Source of the DNA: Herbaspirillum frisingense GSF30
GTDB lineage: Bacteria; Pseudomonadota; Gammaproteobacteria; Burkholderiales; Burkholderiaceae_D
Length of the DNA stretch: 64,000 nucleotides
Direction of reading: 5' to 3'
NCBI RefSeq assembly: GCF_000300975.2
Contig: NZ_AEEC02000026.1
Span: 1-64,000, forward strand
The stretch's first letter is position 1. Every line of letters starts with the position of its first letter. Below the pieces are notes generated by a model, which was not told where the DNA came from, searched no databases, and saw nothing but the letters and a program-made list of their open reading frames with translations. The translations under genes were made by a program, and so were the position numbers. This document shows, piece by piece, positions 19,599 to 28,932 of the stretch.

Positions 19599-20585
19599 TT
19601 AGCGGGCGCGGCGCTTGCGCAGATAGCGCACATACCACTTCAGGCTCTCCAGCGGGCGTCCCTGGCGGTACATGAAGCGCGAATGCATGCGCAGTTCCTT
19701 GGTGTTGCGCGGCTCCTGGTCCAGTGCCATGTCGGTCCAGGGCGAGATGTCCAGGTAGCGGCGGAACAGGTCGCAGGCCTCATGCCGGCTCCATGCCGCC
19801 CATGGTTTCACGGCACCGGCGAAGTGCACGAAGATGGCCTTGCCCACCGGCTTGAGCGCGAACTTGTTGACGTTGAGGTCGTGGATCAGGTCGTACAGGT
19901 AGTTCCATTTCGGTGACAGATATCGCGCCCGGCCGTTGAGGACGATGTTGAGCGCGTCCTGGTCGTTGAAACGCATGTCGGTCTTGCTGTCCAGCAGCGC
20001 TTCCAGCGTCTTGGGCGTGATGTCTTCGGCCAGCCATTTGCGGATGTTGATGAAGATCACCCCACCGTTGAAATATTCGTTGTGTGCCAGTCCCAGTGCC
20101 GCCACCCGACGTTGCAGCGTCACCGGCGCGTCCGGTACCACCACTGCGATGTCGTTGGAGATATCCATGTCCACCAGTTCATCGACGCGGTTGAAGCACA
20201 GGATGTCGGCGTCCAGATACAGCACGCGATCGGTCGCCTCGGCCAGCACGGTGGGGATCACCAGGCGTGTGAAGATCGACAGCGAATAATGCGAATGGCC
20301 CAGGAAGTGCGAGAACTGGGTGAAATCGTTCAGGTCCAGCAGGTGTAGTTCGGTCTTGACCCGATACATCGACTCAAGCTGCTTCAGGCGCCGCTGATGG
20401 TCTTCCGATACTTCGAAGGCCAGCACGTGGAAGGTGAAATGCTGCCCCGGATTATTGGCCACGATGGAAGCAATGGTGCCACCCATGGCGCGGAAATAAT
20501 TGTTGTCCACGCAAAACGCAATGTGGAAGGAGGGCTTGCCGTTACCGGGCTGCGCCTGGATTTCTGCTTGGCTTGGGACGTTCAT
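19599..20585 (-). CDS. Glycosyltransferase family 8 (LPS galactosyl/glucosyltransferase-like)
   Basis: This 328-aa protein shows GT8 features: the N-terminal strand HIAFCVDNNYFRAMGGTIASI, the DxD metal-nucleotide site in RVLYLDADILCFN, FNGGVIFINIRKW, and NDQDALNIVLNGRARYLSPKWNY. WaaJ/RfaJ-type members add galactose or glucose to the LPS outer core. Its ATG overlaps the TGA of the upstream GT9 gene as TGATG, so translation is probably coupled. The long in-frame extension to 20783 lies inside that neighbour and is rejected. Confidence 0.86.
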   Translation of the reverse strand: MNVPSQAEIQAQPGNGKPSFHIAFCVDNNYFRAMGGTIASIVANNPGQHFTFHVLAFEVSEDHQRRLKQLESMYRVKTELHLLDLNDFTQFSHFLGHSHYSLSIFTRLVIPTVLAEATDRVLYLDADILCFNRVDELVDMDISNDIAVVVPDAPVTLQRRVAALGLAHNEYFNGGVIFINIRKWLAEDITPKTLEALLDSKTDMRFNDQDALNIVLNGRARYLSPKWNYLYDLIHDLNVNKFALKPVGKAIFVHFAGAVKPWAAWSRHEACDLFRRYLDISPWTDMALDQEPRNTKELRMHSRFMYRQGRPLESLKWYVRYLRKRRAR

Positions 20586-21688
20586 CAGATGGCTTTCATG
20601 ACTTGTTCGACGCTGACCGCCTTGACCCAGTCGCGGCGGCCCGGGGCGGTGATGACGACGCTGTTGGCGCGATCGACCGGTACCCATTCCGGATTCTTCT
20701 GCCGCATCAGGGCGATCACCGGCACGCGTACTGCGTTGGCCAGGTGCATCACGGCCGTCTCCACCGAGATGATCAGGTCGCATTCAGCCAGCATGGCCGG
20801 CAACTGGAAGAAGTTCTCTTCGGCGCTGAAGAGTTGCGTGCGCTGCAGCTGGTAGCGGCCGATCACCTCGCGCGCATTGGCCAGTTCCTGCGGTACCGCG
20901 TTGACGATGAAGCAGGCATCCTGCCAGCCCTCGCGCGCCTGCATGGCCTGGATCAGCGCGGCCACCTGTTCCAGCGTCCAGCAGCGCTTCCTGGTCTTGG
21001 CGTAGGGATTGATGAACACCAGCTTGCCGCTGCGTGCGGCGAATTGCCAGCGCACCAGTTGCTCCTGCGCATACTGGTGCCATTGCAGCGGGATGTCCAC
21101 GAACGGGAACCGCGCCTCGTCCTTGACCTCCAGTCCACTCAACTGACGGAACCAGAAGGCATACACATCGCTGATGTGATGCTCCGGATCGTTGCTGCGG
21201 TAGCTCGGCATCTCGGCATCCAGCTGCCGGTAGGCCAGCAGATGATGCGGCTGGAACAGCGAGACCTTCTTGCGCATGCCGACCACCCAGCCTTCCGGAC
21301 TGATCTCGCGCGCCAGACCGGCGTAGAGGTGCGGGCGCAGGGTCGCCAGCGATACCACGATGGGATAGTGCTCGCCACGCGCCTCGGCGATGGAGGCGCG
21401 ATACAGCTCCGGACTGTAGGTGCGGGTGTAGACCTTGTCGAAGAAGGAGCAGGCGGCCGTCCAGTCGTAGAGCGAATACTTCTTCAGGTGCGGCCACTGG
21501 CTGGCGTCAGCCGTGCGGCGCACTTCATCGACCCACAGGTGGACCTTCAGATGCGGATTCTGCGCGGCGAAAGCCTTGAAGAAATTCTGCAGATAGGTGA
21601 AGTCGCCCAGGGCCAGATGGGCGATGAAGAGGATCTTGTCGGATTTCTTCAGCAGGTCGGCGGGGATCAGGCAGTTTTGCATGGGCAT
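20585..21688 (-). CDS. GT9-like glycosyltransferase, divergent
   Basis: The 367-aa protein starts with KILFIAHLALGDFTYLQNFFKAF, a heptosyltransferase-type first Rossmann fold, and ends with LIISVETAVMHLANAVRVPVIAL, the GT9 donor-binding region. The middle is not typical, so sugar specificity cannot be guessed. It starts 2 bases after the msbA stop; ATGs at 21688 and 21682 are both possible. It overlaps the following GT8 gene by one base. The position right behind msbA suggests lipopolysaccharide core assembly coupled to export. Confidence 0.78.
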   Translation of the reverse strand: MPMQNCLIPADLLKKSDKILFIAHLALGDFTYLQNFFKAFAAQNPHLKVHLWVDEVRRTADASQWPHLKKYSLYDWTAACSFFDKVYTRTYSPELYRASIAEARGEHYPIVVSLATLRPHLYAGLAREISPEGWVVGMRKKVSLFQPHHLLAYRQLDAEMPSYRSNDPEHHISDVYAFWFRQLSGLEVKDEARFPFVDIPLQWHQYAQEQLVRWQFAARSGKLVFINPYAKTRKRCWTLEQVAALIQAMQAREGWQDACFIVNAVPQELANAREVIGRYQLQRTQLFSAEENFFQLPAMLAECDLIISVETAVMHLANAVRVPVIALMRQKNPEWVPVDRANSVVITAPGRRDWVKAVSVEQVMKAI

Positions 21689-21690
21689 GC

Positions 21691-23433
21691 TCAGACGGAG
21701 GCTTCCTGTTGCTGGGAGAACTGCAGGCGGTACAGGTTGGCGTAGACCCCTTCCTTCTGCAGCAGTGCCTGGTGGTTGCCCACTTCGACGATCTGTCCGT
21801 GCGACAGCACCACGATGCGGTCGGCACGTTCGATGGTGGACAGGCGGTGGGCGATGACGAAGGTGGTGCGGCCCTGCATCAGGCGATCCAGCGCCGCCTG
21901 CACGGCGCGTTCGGACTCGGTATCCAGCGCCGAGGTGGCTTCGTCCAGGATCAGGATGGGCGCATCCTTGTAGATGGCGCGGGCAATGGCTACACGCTGG
22001 CGCTGACCGCCGGACAGGCGCGAGCCGTTGTCACCGATACGCGTCTGCAGGCCTTCCGGCAAGCCCGCCACCACATCGTTGAGGTGCGCGGCCTCGACGG
22101 CTGCGGCCACGCGCGCTGCGTCGGGGCTGGGGTCGCCATAGGCGATGTTGGCGGCCAGGGTGTCATCGAAGAGCACCGTGTTCTGGTTCACCATCGCGAT
22201 CTGCTGGCGCAGGCTGGGCAGGGAGATGGTTTCGATGGGGCGGCCGTCGAGCAGGATTTCACCCGAGGTGCTGGAATAGAAGCCGGGGATGAGGCTCACC
22301 AGGGTGGACTTGCCACCGCCGGACATGCCCACGAAGGCGATGGTCTCGCCCGCTTCGACCTGCAGGTTGAGGTTCTTCAGCGCCAGTTGCTCGTGGCCCG
22401 GATAGGCGAAGCTGACATCGACGAAGTCCAGCTTGCCGGTCGCGCGTGCGGTCAGTGGCTGGCCGGTGGTGCGTTCGGTGGTCTTGTCGATCAGGTTGTA
22501 GACTTCTTCGGCAGCGGCCATGCCGCGTTGCAGGGGGCCGTTGATTTCGGCCAGCTGCTTCAACGGTGCCAGCAGCATCAGCATGGCGGTGATGAAGGAG
22601 ACGAAGCCGCCCACGGTGATCTGGCCGTTGCCGGACTGGATCAGGGCCATCACGATGACGATCGCCACCGCGGTGGCGGTCATGAGCTGGGTGATGGGAA
22701 CGGTGGAGGCAAAGGCGGCCGTCATGCGCATGGTGTAGCTGCGCAGGTTCTCGGCACGACGATGGAAGCGCTCCTTCTCGTAGTCCTGGCCGCCGAAGAT
22801 CTTGATGACCTGCTGGGCGCGGGTGGTTTCCTCGATGACCTGGGTCATCTCGGCGTTGACGTTGAGTGAATCACGGTTCAGTTTCTTGAGGCGCTTGCCG
22901 GTGGTGCGCACCACGATGGTCACCAGCGGCAGCAGGACCAGGGTGACGATGGTCAGCACCCAGTTCAGGTACAGCAGCCAGGCCAGCAGGCCTAGCACGG
23001 TCAGTGCCGAACGCAGGATGGAGGTGAAGACCTTGGTCACCATGTCGATGATCTGCTGCACTTCGAACATCATCGAATTGATCACCTTGCCCACCGTATT
23101 GGTGGCATAGAACTGCACCGGCAGGTCCAGCATGCGGGCGAACATCTGGCGGCGCAGTTCGTTGAGGATGCGGGTGGACACCCAGGTCATCATGTAAGAA
23201 CTGGTAAAGGTGGCGATGCCGCGGATGAAGAAGATGCCGATCACCGCCGCCGGCACCAGCCAGAGCGAGAAGGTCGGCTTGCCCACGAAGCCCTTGTCCA
23301 GCAGCACCTGGAAGATGTAGGGCACCACCGGTTCGGTGGCGGCGGTGACGATCATGGCGATGAATGCCACGGCCAGCCGCTTCTTGTAGGGCAAGTGCAG
23401 GGCCGCCAGGCGTTTCATGTTGTAGGACAGCAT
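21691..23433 (-). CDS. msbA: Lipid A-core flippase MsbA
   Basis: This ABC half-transporter should flip lipid A-core across the inner membrane as a homodimer. The N-terminal 320 residues form the six-helix type IV exporter domain. The nucleotide-binding domain has Walker A GMSGGGKSTL (about 367-376), signature LSGGQRQRVAIARA, Walker B ILILDEATSALD and H-loop VIAHRLST. From the ATG at 23433 it is 580 aa, as in E. coli (582). lpxK, the usual E. coli neighbour, is absent; here the gene sits between a ligase-like gene and glycosyltransferases. A longer frame to 23529 overlaps the ligase gene and is rejected. Confidence 0.93.
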   Translation of the reverse strand: MLSYNMKRLAALHLPYKKRLAVAFIAMIVTAATEPVVPYIFQVLLDKGFVGKPTFSLWLVPAAVIGIFFIRGIATFTSSYMMTWVSTRILNELRRQMFARMLDLPVQFYATNTVGKVINSMMFEVQQIIDMVTKVFTSILRSALTVLGLLAWLLYLNWVLTIVTLVLLPLVTIVVRTTGKRLKKLNRDSLNVNAEMTQVIEETTRAQQVIKIFGGQDYEKERFHRRAENLRSYTMRMTAAFASTVPITQLMTATAVAIVIVMALIQSGNGQITVGGFVSFITAMLMLLAPLKQLAEINGPLQRGMAAAEEVYNLIDKTTERTTGQPLTARATGKLDFVDVSFAYPGHEQLALKNLNLQVEAGETIAFVGMSGGGKSTLVSLIPGFYSSTSGEILLDGRPIETISLPSLRQQIAMVNQNTVLFDDTLAANIAYGDPSPDAARVAAAVEAAHLNDVVAGLPEGLQTRIGDNGSRLSGGQRQRVAIARAIYKDAPILILDEATSALDTESERAVQAALDRLMQGRTTFVIAHRLSTIERADRIVVLSHGQIVEVGNHQALLQKEGVYANLYRLQFSQQQEASV

Positions 23434-23480
23434 CGGGAGAATCCTTGCGTGCAGGTAATGCGGGTAACGAAAAGGTGAGA

Positions 23481-24707
23481 TTATGCCGTGTTCGCCGGTC
23501 CAGCAGGCTGTTGCCGTGCCAATGACCACAGGATGACCCCCAGGAAGGCGAACATCATCACGCCATTGTTGTGTGTCAGGAAAGCCTGGGTCAGCCCGAA
23601 GGCCAGATAACTCAGCATGAGCATCATGCCGGCGCCGGCGGCCATACGAGCCTCGATGCTCCTGCCAGGGACGGCCCGCCCGGCAAACAGCCGCAATGGC
23701 AGCAGGTACAGCATCAACACGGCCAGCAAGCCGGGGATGCCATGTTTGACCAGGGCATCCAGGTATTCATTGTGCAGGTGGGTATGCTCTGCCACCGAGG
23801 TCGATGCCAGTCCTTCCTCGACCATGTGCTGCTTGGCCTGCATCATGCCTTCCTTGCCGAAGCCCAGCAGCAGGTGGCGGGGCGCCAGGTACAGCCCCAC
23901 ACGCAGCATCTCCAGGCGCGCGCCCACCGAGGACTGGGCATCGGCGTGTTGCAGGTAACCGCCGGCCTCGCTCACGGCCTGCCGGTAGCGTGCGGTCAGC
24001 GGCGAATGGGGTAGCAGCGCCAGTACCGCCAGTGCGGCCAGAGCGAGCACGGCTGGCTTGAGCAGGCGCCGGGCCTGGCCGGCACGTATCAGCAGGTATG
24101 CGGCCAGGATCGCGCAGAAGGGCAGGGCCAGCCAGCTGCCGCGGCTGCCGCTGAGCAGCGTGGCGACCAGGGCCATCAGAACGCCGGTGGCATGCAGCAG
24201 TTTCCAGCGCAGCCCGTGGCCCAGCGCCAGCGCACGCGCCAGCCCATGGGCCGACAGTACCGCCAGCAGCGCGCTGATGTTGCCGTACTGGATCGGATTG
24301 GTACTGCCGCCCGGACGGTCCATGCCCCAGGCCAGCCATTGCCACAGACTCAACAGCCCGGCGCCGATGGCGCCGACCGCCGCACCCGACCACAGCGCGC
24401 CCGGCCGGGGCGGGAACGTGCACAGCAGCAGCAGTGCCGGGATCGCCAGCAGGAAGCGCAAGGGCGCATCGTATTCCCGCCCCGGTGCGTGATGTATCAG
24501 GTTCAGGGCCACATGCAACAGGAAATAGAAGCCCAGGGCGGCGATGAACAGGTAATCCGGAGCTGCCAGGCGGAGGCGGGGAGAGGCGGGCCGCAACAAT
24601 ACCGTCGCACCCAGCACCAGCATCCCCGCACCCAGGGAAAAACCGCTTGCGATGACCAGCGAAATTGCCGACAGCAGGAAGACAGCCAGTGAGGTATAGG
24701 TGGGCAT
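23481..24707 (-). CDS. O-antigen ligase family membrane protein (WaaL-like), copy 2
   Basis: This 408-aa inner-membrane protein has many hydrophobic helices and the family's periplasmic loop, with SSVGARLEMLRVGLYLAPRHLLLGFGKEGM and the EHTHLHNEYLDALVKHGIPGLL block. The conserved His in HLHNEYLD is typical of Wzy_C ligases. It leads the leftward glycan operon, 47 bases ahead of msbA. It differs clearly from copy 1 at the far side of the cluster; one may ligate O-antigen and the other another glycan or protein. The ATG at 24707 is chosen at the first hydrophobic helix, with a weak ribosome site. Confidence 0.8.
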   Translation of the reverse strand: MPTYTSLAVFLLSAISLVIASGFSLGAGMLVLGATVLLRPASPRLRLAAPDYLFIAALGFYFLLHVALNLIHHAPGREYDAPLRFLLAIPALLLLCTFPPRPGALWSGAAVGAIGAGLLSLWQWLAWGMDRPGGSTNPIQYGNISALLAVLSAHGLARALALGHGLRWKLLHATGVLMALVATLLSGSRGSWLALPFCAILAAYLLIRAGQARRLLKPAVLALAALAVLALLPHSPLTARYRQAVSEAGGYLQHADAQSSVGARLEMLRVGLYLAPRHLLLGFGKEGMMQAKQHMVEEGLASTSVAEHTHLHNEYLDALVKHGIPGLLAVLMLYLLPLRLFAGRAVPGRSIEARMAAGAGMMLMLSYLAFGLTQAFLTHNNGVMMFAFLGVILWSLARQQPAGPANTA

Positions 24708-24850
24708 GGAAAGCGAAAGAACGCGCAGGCGGGCCGCGAAGTGCGCATTGTAATCGATGCGCTGCGGCCATCGCCTTGCGCCGGGGCGTGGTGCCCGGCA
24801 ATTCTGCGATACGTGTTGCGCCCGTCCGCGCCGGGCGACCTGGGGCCGGA

Positions 24851-26314
24851 TCACATCAGGATGATGTCGTACTGCTCCTGCTGATAATCGCTCTGGACCT
24901 GCAGTGACACCGGCTTGCCGATGAAGTCCCCCAACATGGCCAGGTGCTGCGACTCTTCTTCGAGGAACATGTCCACCACCACCTGCGAGGCCAGGATGCG
25001 GAATTCACGGGGGTTGAACTGCTTGGCCTCGCGCATGACCTCGCGCAGGATTTCGTAACACACCGTACGCGGCGTCTTGACCTGGCCGCGCCCCTTGCAG
25101 GCCGGGCAAGTCTCGCACAGGATATGGGCCAGCGATTCGCGGGTGCGCTTGCGCGTCATCTCTACCAGGCCCAGCGTGGAGAAGCCCGACACCGAGATCT
25201 TGGTGCGGTCGCGTTGCAGCGCCTTGCCCAGTTCGGCCAGCACCGCCTGGCGGTGCTCCGTGCTCTCCATGTCGATGAAGTCCAGGATGATGATGCCGCC
25301 CAGGTTGCGCAGCCGCAGCTGGCGGGCAATGGCATGTGCCGCTTCCAGGTTGGTCTTGAAGATGGTGTCGTCGAAGTTGCGACCATTGACGAAGCTGCCG
25401 GTGTTGACGTCGATGGTGGTCATCGCCTCGGTCTGGTCGACGATCAGGTAACCGCCCGACTTCAGGTCCACCCGACGTCCCAGGGCGCGTTCGATTTCCT
25501 CTTCCACGCCATACAGGTCGAACAGCGGACGCTCGCCGCGATAGTGCATCAGCTTGGGCAGCACCGAGGGGGTATAGATGGCGCCGAACTCCTGCAGCAT
25601 GTGGAAGTTCTCGCGTGAATCGACCTGGATGGTGGCAGTCTGGTCGGACACGAAGTCACGCAGCACACGCTGGGCCAGCGACAGGTCCTGATGCAGCAGC
25701 GTGGGCGCCGGCTTGGTCTTGGCCTGCTTGGTGATGGTGGCCCAGGTGGTGCGCAGGTATTCGACGTCCATCTGCAGGTCGGCGTCGGAAGCATCCTCGG
25801 CCATGGTGCGGATGATGAAGCCGCCTTTTTCCTCGGCCGGCAGCAGGGCTTGCACCTTGCTGCGCAAGAGCTCGCGCTCGGCTTCGTTCTCGATACGCTG
25901 GGAAATGCCGATGTGCTTGTCCTGCGGCAGGTAGACCAGCATGCGCCCGGCAATGGAGATCTGCGTGGACAGGCGCGCACCCTTGGTGCCGATCGGGTCC
26001 TTGATCACCTGTACCGTGATGGTCTGGCCATCGTGCAGCAGTTTCTCGATGGGGATGGCAGGCGCGTTCTGGCCATCGTGCGGACGGGCTTCCCAGATGT
26101 CGGCCACGTGCAGGAAGGCGGCGCGCTCCAGACCGATGTCGATGAAGGCTGACTGCATGCCCGGCAGCACCCGGACCACCTTGCCCAGGTAGATGTTGCC
26201 GGCCAGGCCGCGCGAGAGGGTGCGCTCGATGTGCAACTCCTGCACGGCCCCTTGCAGGATCAGCGCAACCCGCGTCTCCTGCGGCGTGATGTTGATGAGG
26301 ATGTCTTCGCTCAT
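24851..26314 (-). CDS. rng: Ribonuclease G
   Basis: This 487-aa single-strand endoribonuclease of the RNase E/G family matures the 5' end of 16S rRNA and turns over some mRNAs. The N-terminus EDILINITPQETRVALI, the S1 domain (GNIYLGKVVRVLPGMQSAFIDIG), the catalytic metal region (MTTIDVNTGSFV...ILDFIDME) and the zinc-link cysteines in CETCPACKG are all present. The length excludes RNase E, which carries a long C-terminal scaffold. Its ATG overlaps the maf stop as ATGA. It is the last gene of the hemF operon. Confidence 0.95.
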   Translation of the reverse strand: MSEDILINITPQETRVALILQGAVQELHIERTLSRGLAGNIYLGKVVRVLPGMQSAFIDIGLERAAFLHVADIWEARPHDGQNAPAIPIEKLLHDGQTITVQVIKDPIGTKGARLSTQISIAGRMLVYLPQDKHIGISQRIENEAERELLRSKVQALLPAEEKGGFIIRTMAEDASDADLQMDVEYLRTTWATITKQAKTKPAPTLLHQDLSLAQRVLRDFVSDQTATIQVDSRENFHMLQEFGAIYTPSVLPKLMHYRGERPLFDLYGVEEEIERALGRRVDLKSGGYLIVDQTEAMTTIDVNTGSFVNGRNFDDTIFKTNLEAAHAIARQLRLRNLGGIIILDFIDMESTEHRQAVLAELGKALQRDRTKISVSGFSTLGLVEMTRKRTRESLAHILCETCPACKGRGQVKTPRTVCYEILREVMREAKQFNPREFRILASQVVVDMFLEEESQHLAMLGDFIGKPVSLQVQSDYQQEQYDIILM

Positions 26315-26925
26315 AGGATTCGAACGCCCGCTTGTTGTAGTAGTTGAGCCGTCTCGAATAGCGGCAGTCCCATGATACCGGAATGGCTGCCCACGATATT
26401 GCTGATGAACACCGACGCCAGACCCTGGATACCATAGGCGCCGGCCTTGTCGTAGGGTTCGACGGTATTGCAGTAGGCGGCGATGGCCTCGGCGGTGAGC
26501 GGCGCGAAACTGACGTCGGACTGCTGCACGATCTGCCAGACCTCGGTTTCCACGCCCAGCGTCACGCCCACGGCCACGCTGGTCAGGACCTGGTGCGTAC
26601 GGCCGGAGAGCAGGGTGATCATGCGCACCGCTTCGTCATGGTCGGCCGGCTTGCCCAGGATCAGGTCGTCCACCACCACGGTGGTATCGGCCGACAGCAG
26701 CGGCCGGTGCGGCAATTGGCGCAGCATCATGGTCTGCTGGGCGCTGTCGAGCTTGGCGCGGGTGACGCGGGCGACGTAGTCCAGCGGGGCTTCCCCGGGC
26801 AATACGCTTTCGTCGACTTCCTTGTCCGAGAGCATCAGTTCGAAATCGATGCCGATCTGGCGCAGCAGTTCGCGGCGGCGCGGGCTTTTCGAGGCGAGGT
26901 AGATTTTGTGGTCCGCTTGTTTCAT
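26311..26925 (-). CDS. maf: Maf/YhdE nucleoside triphosphate pyrophosphatase
   Basis: The enzyme hydrolyses non-canonical or excess nucleotides such as dTTP, UTP and modified forms to the monophosphate. The 204-aa protein begins KIYLASKSPRRRELL, with the catalytic Asp in SADTTVVV (D80) and the KAGAYGIQG motif. Starts at 26925 and 26937 are both possible; neither has a strong ribosome site, and I chose the one nearest the conserved strand. The much longer open frame to 27846 runs antiparallel through rlmH and rsfS in another frame and is not coding. The stop overlaps rng by four bases. Confidence 0.9.
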   Translation of the reverse strand: MKQADHKIYLASKSPRRRELLRQIGIDFELMLSDKEVDESVLPGEAPLDYVARVTRAKLDSAQQTMMLRQLPHRPLLSADTTVVVDDLILGKPADHDEAVRMITLLSGRTHQVLTSVAVGVTLGVETEVWQIVQQSDVSFAPLTAEAIAAYCNTVEPYDKAGAYGIQGLASVFISNIVGSHSGIMGLPLFETAQLLQQAGVRIL

Positions 26926-26981
26926 TGAGCCATGCATGTCAAGGGCCGCTGCCCGGGAGGCGAGGCCGGCGGTGGACGGGT

Positions 26982-27452
26982 TCAGGCGCGGTGATACGGG
27001 TGGTTCTGCGTAATCGACCACGCGCGGTACAGTTGCTCGGCCAGCATCACCCGCACCATGCCATGTGGCAAGGTCATGCTGGAGATGCGGATGAGCGTGT
27101 CGGCGCCGGCCTTGAAGCCGGGATCGAGTCCATCGGCACCGCCGATGACGAAGGCCACGTCGCGGCCATCCTGCTGCCACTGGACCAGCTGCTGCGACAA
27201 CTGTACCGAGGTCCAGTCGCGTCCGCGCTCGTCCAGTGCAATCACGCGCGCGCCCTTGGGCAGCGCGGCTTCGATCTTTTCGCGTTCCTGTGCCATCACG
27301 GTCTCGGCCGTGCGGCTGCCGGAGCGTTCGACGGGTTTGATTTCCTTCAGGATGATCCGGCATTCCGGTGGCATGCGCTTGGCATACTCCTGGAAGCCGG
27401 TCTCGATCCACGCCGGCATCTTGTGGCCGACGGCAGCAATCACCAGTTGCAT
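26982..27452 (-). CDS. rlmH: 23S rRNA pseudouridine(1915) N3-methyltransferase RlmH
   Basis: This 156-aa SPOUT methyltransferase modifies pseudouridine 1915 in helix 69 of 23S rRNA on assembled 70S ribosomes. Visible are [15 protein letters not shown], the trefoil-knot SAM site [10 protein letters not shown] and the C-terminal [25 protein letters not shown]...HPYHR. The ATG at 27452 overlaps the rsfS stop as TGATG. The rsfS-rlmH pairing is conserved in most bacteria. Confidence 0.96.
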   Translation of the reverse strand: MQLVIAAVGHKMPAWIETGFQEYAKRMPPECRIILKEIKPVERSGSRTAETVMAQEREKIEAALPKGARVIALDERGRDWTSVQLSQQLVQWQQDGRDVAFVIGGADGLDPGFKAGADTLIRISSMTLPHGMVRVMLAEQLYRAWSITQNHPYHRA

Positions 27453-28264
27453 CAAGCCTTGCTGGTGCGCTTGGCGGCCGGCTTCTTGGCGGTCTCGCTC
27501 TTGGCGGGCGCCACGCGCACGGTCTTGCCGGTCGGGGTCTTGGGGGCAGCGGTTCTGCTACGGGTGGTCGCAGCCTTGGGCGCGGCGGTCTTGCTGCCGG
27601 CAGCGGTGCGGGTGGTGGTGGTCTTGGCGGCGGTGGTCTTGGTGCCGGTGGTGCGCGTGGTCCTGGTGGCAGCAGTCTTCGCACCGGTAGCGCCCGTGGT
27701 ACGGGTGGTACGGGTCGTGCCGGCTGCAGCGCGGGTGCCGGTGGTGGTGCTGGTCGAGGTGGCGCGCGGCTTGCGGGCCGGCTTCTTCGGTGCATCCTCG
27801 TCGTCGTCCAGGGCCTGGCTGGCTTCGACCGCTTCGGCCTGGGCACGCGTACGGCGGATCTTGGGGGCCGGCTCCTCGTCGGCGGCAGCGCGCTTGGCGG
27901 AGGCCGAGGTACCGGTGCGCTTGGCCGCGCCCAGCTTCACTTCCTTGTCGCCCCAGATTTCTTCCAGGCGGTAGTAGGTGCGGATGGCCGGCTGCATGAT
28001 GTGTACGATCATGTCACCCAGGTCGACCAGTACCCACTCGCCGGTGTCTTCGCCTTCGATGCTCACGACGTTGCCGCCCTTGGCCTTGACCTTGTCGCGC
28101 ACCGAGGCGGCCAGCGCCTTGGTCTGGCGGTTCGAGGTACCGGAGGCGATCGCCACGCGGTCGAACAGGCTGGTCAGGTGGGTGGTGTCATAGATGCGGA
28201 TTTCTTGCGCCTTGACGTCTTCCAGAGCGTCCACGACCAGGGTTTGCAGTTTTTTGATGTCCAT
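27452..28264 (-). CDS. rsfS: Ribosomal silencing factor RsfS with long basic tail
   Basis: RsfS binds uL14 on the 50S subunit and blocks subunit joining when nutrients are scarce. Residues 1-110 are the canonical domain ([57 protein letters not shown]). The usual length is 105-130 aa, but here 160 further residues follow, made almost only of Thr, Ala, Lys, Arg, Pro and Gly with repeated TTRTTRT and [10 protein letters not shown] runs, like an H1-type histone tail. The tail is in frame, high in GC and repetitive. Start and stop overlap both neighbours by one base (TAATG with nadD, TGATG with rlmH). Confidence 0.92.
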   Translation of the reverse strand: MDIKKLQTLVVDALEDVKAQEIRIYDTTHLTSLFDRVAIASGTSNRQTKALAASVRDKVKAKGGNVVSIEGEDTGEWVLVDLGDMIVHIMQPAIRTYYRLEEIWGDKEVKLGAAKRTGTSASAKRAAADEEPAPKIRRTRAQAEAVEASQALDDDEDAPKKPARKPRATSTSTTTGTRAAAGTTRTTRTTGATGAKTAATRTTRTTGTKTTAAKTTTTRTAAGSKTAAPKAATTRSRTAAPKTPTGKTVRVAPAKSETAKKPAAKRTSKA

Positions 28265-28932
28265 TATTGAGTTCGGTACAGATGTTGTTGTTCGATATAG
28301 TCTAGCACCCTGCCCGGGATCAGCGAATCGGGTCGGATGCCGCGTTGCAGCTGGGCACGGATTTCAGTCGACGAGATATCGACCGCCAGCCCGAGGGCCA
28401 GGTAGCCGTATCCGTGCGTGGTGCTGCGGATCTCTTGCGGCGCAGCGTTGCGCCGCTTGAATTCTTCCCTCACGGCCGGCGGCACGTGGGCGTCGGCCAG
28501 CTCGAAACCGGGCCGAGAGGCGGCACACAGGTGCGCCAGTTCAAACAGTTCCTGCCAGTGCTGCCAGGTGTCCAGGTGCTGCAGCTGGTCGGCGCCCATC
28601 AGGAACACGATGGACACCTCCGGCCCCAGTTCGGCACGCAGGGCGCGCAGGGTATCGATGGTATAGGTCGCGCTGGCGCGGCGGATTTCCTGCTCATCGA
28701 TGACCACCGGCACCCGCTGGCGATCGAAGGCCAGGCGCACCATCTCCACCCGGTCCGCCGGCGCGGCTTGCAGACCGTGCTTTTGCCACGGGTTGCCGGT
28801 GGGAATGACGCGCAATTCGTCCGGATGCAGCAGATCCACGAAGTGCTCGGCCAGCTTGACATGCCCATTGTGGACAGGATCGAAGCTGCCGCCAAGCACG
28901 GCAATGCAGCGCTGCGCCGCGGGCGGCGCCAT
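28264..28932 (-). CDS. nadD: Nicotinate-nucleotide adenylyltransferase
   Basis: NadD makes nicotinate adenine dinucleotide from NaMN and ATP in NAD synthesis. The 222-aa protein has the nucleotidylyltransferase signature LGGSFDPVHNGHVKLAEH, the PTGNPWQK loop, IVFLMGADQLQHLDTW and the C-terminal ISSTEIRAQL. The ATG at 28932 overlaps the hemF stop as TAATG; an ATG nine bases upstream is possible. nadD-rsfS-rlmH is a widely conserved order. Confidence 0.95.
   Translation of the reverse strand: MAPPAAQRCIAVLGGSFDPVHNGHVKLAEHFVDLLHPDELRVIPTGNPWQKHGLQAAPADRVEMVRLAFDRQRVPVVIDEQEIRRASATYTIDTLRALRAELGPEVSIVFLMGADQLQHLDTWQHWQELFELAHLCAASRPGFELADAHVPPAVREEFKRRNAAPQEIRSTTHGYGYLALGLAVDISSTEIRAQLQRGIRPDSLIPGRVLDYIEQQHLYRTQ

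Noticed and set aside
26938-27846. Long N-terminal extension of maf rich in Pro and Arg
   Set aside because: It lies over rlmH and rsfS in another frame. The conserved Maf start is at 26925, and the extension is a by-product of the repetitive RsfS tail DNA.
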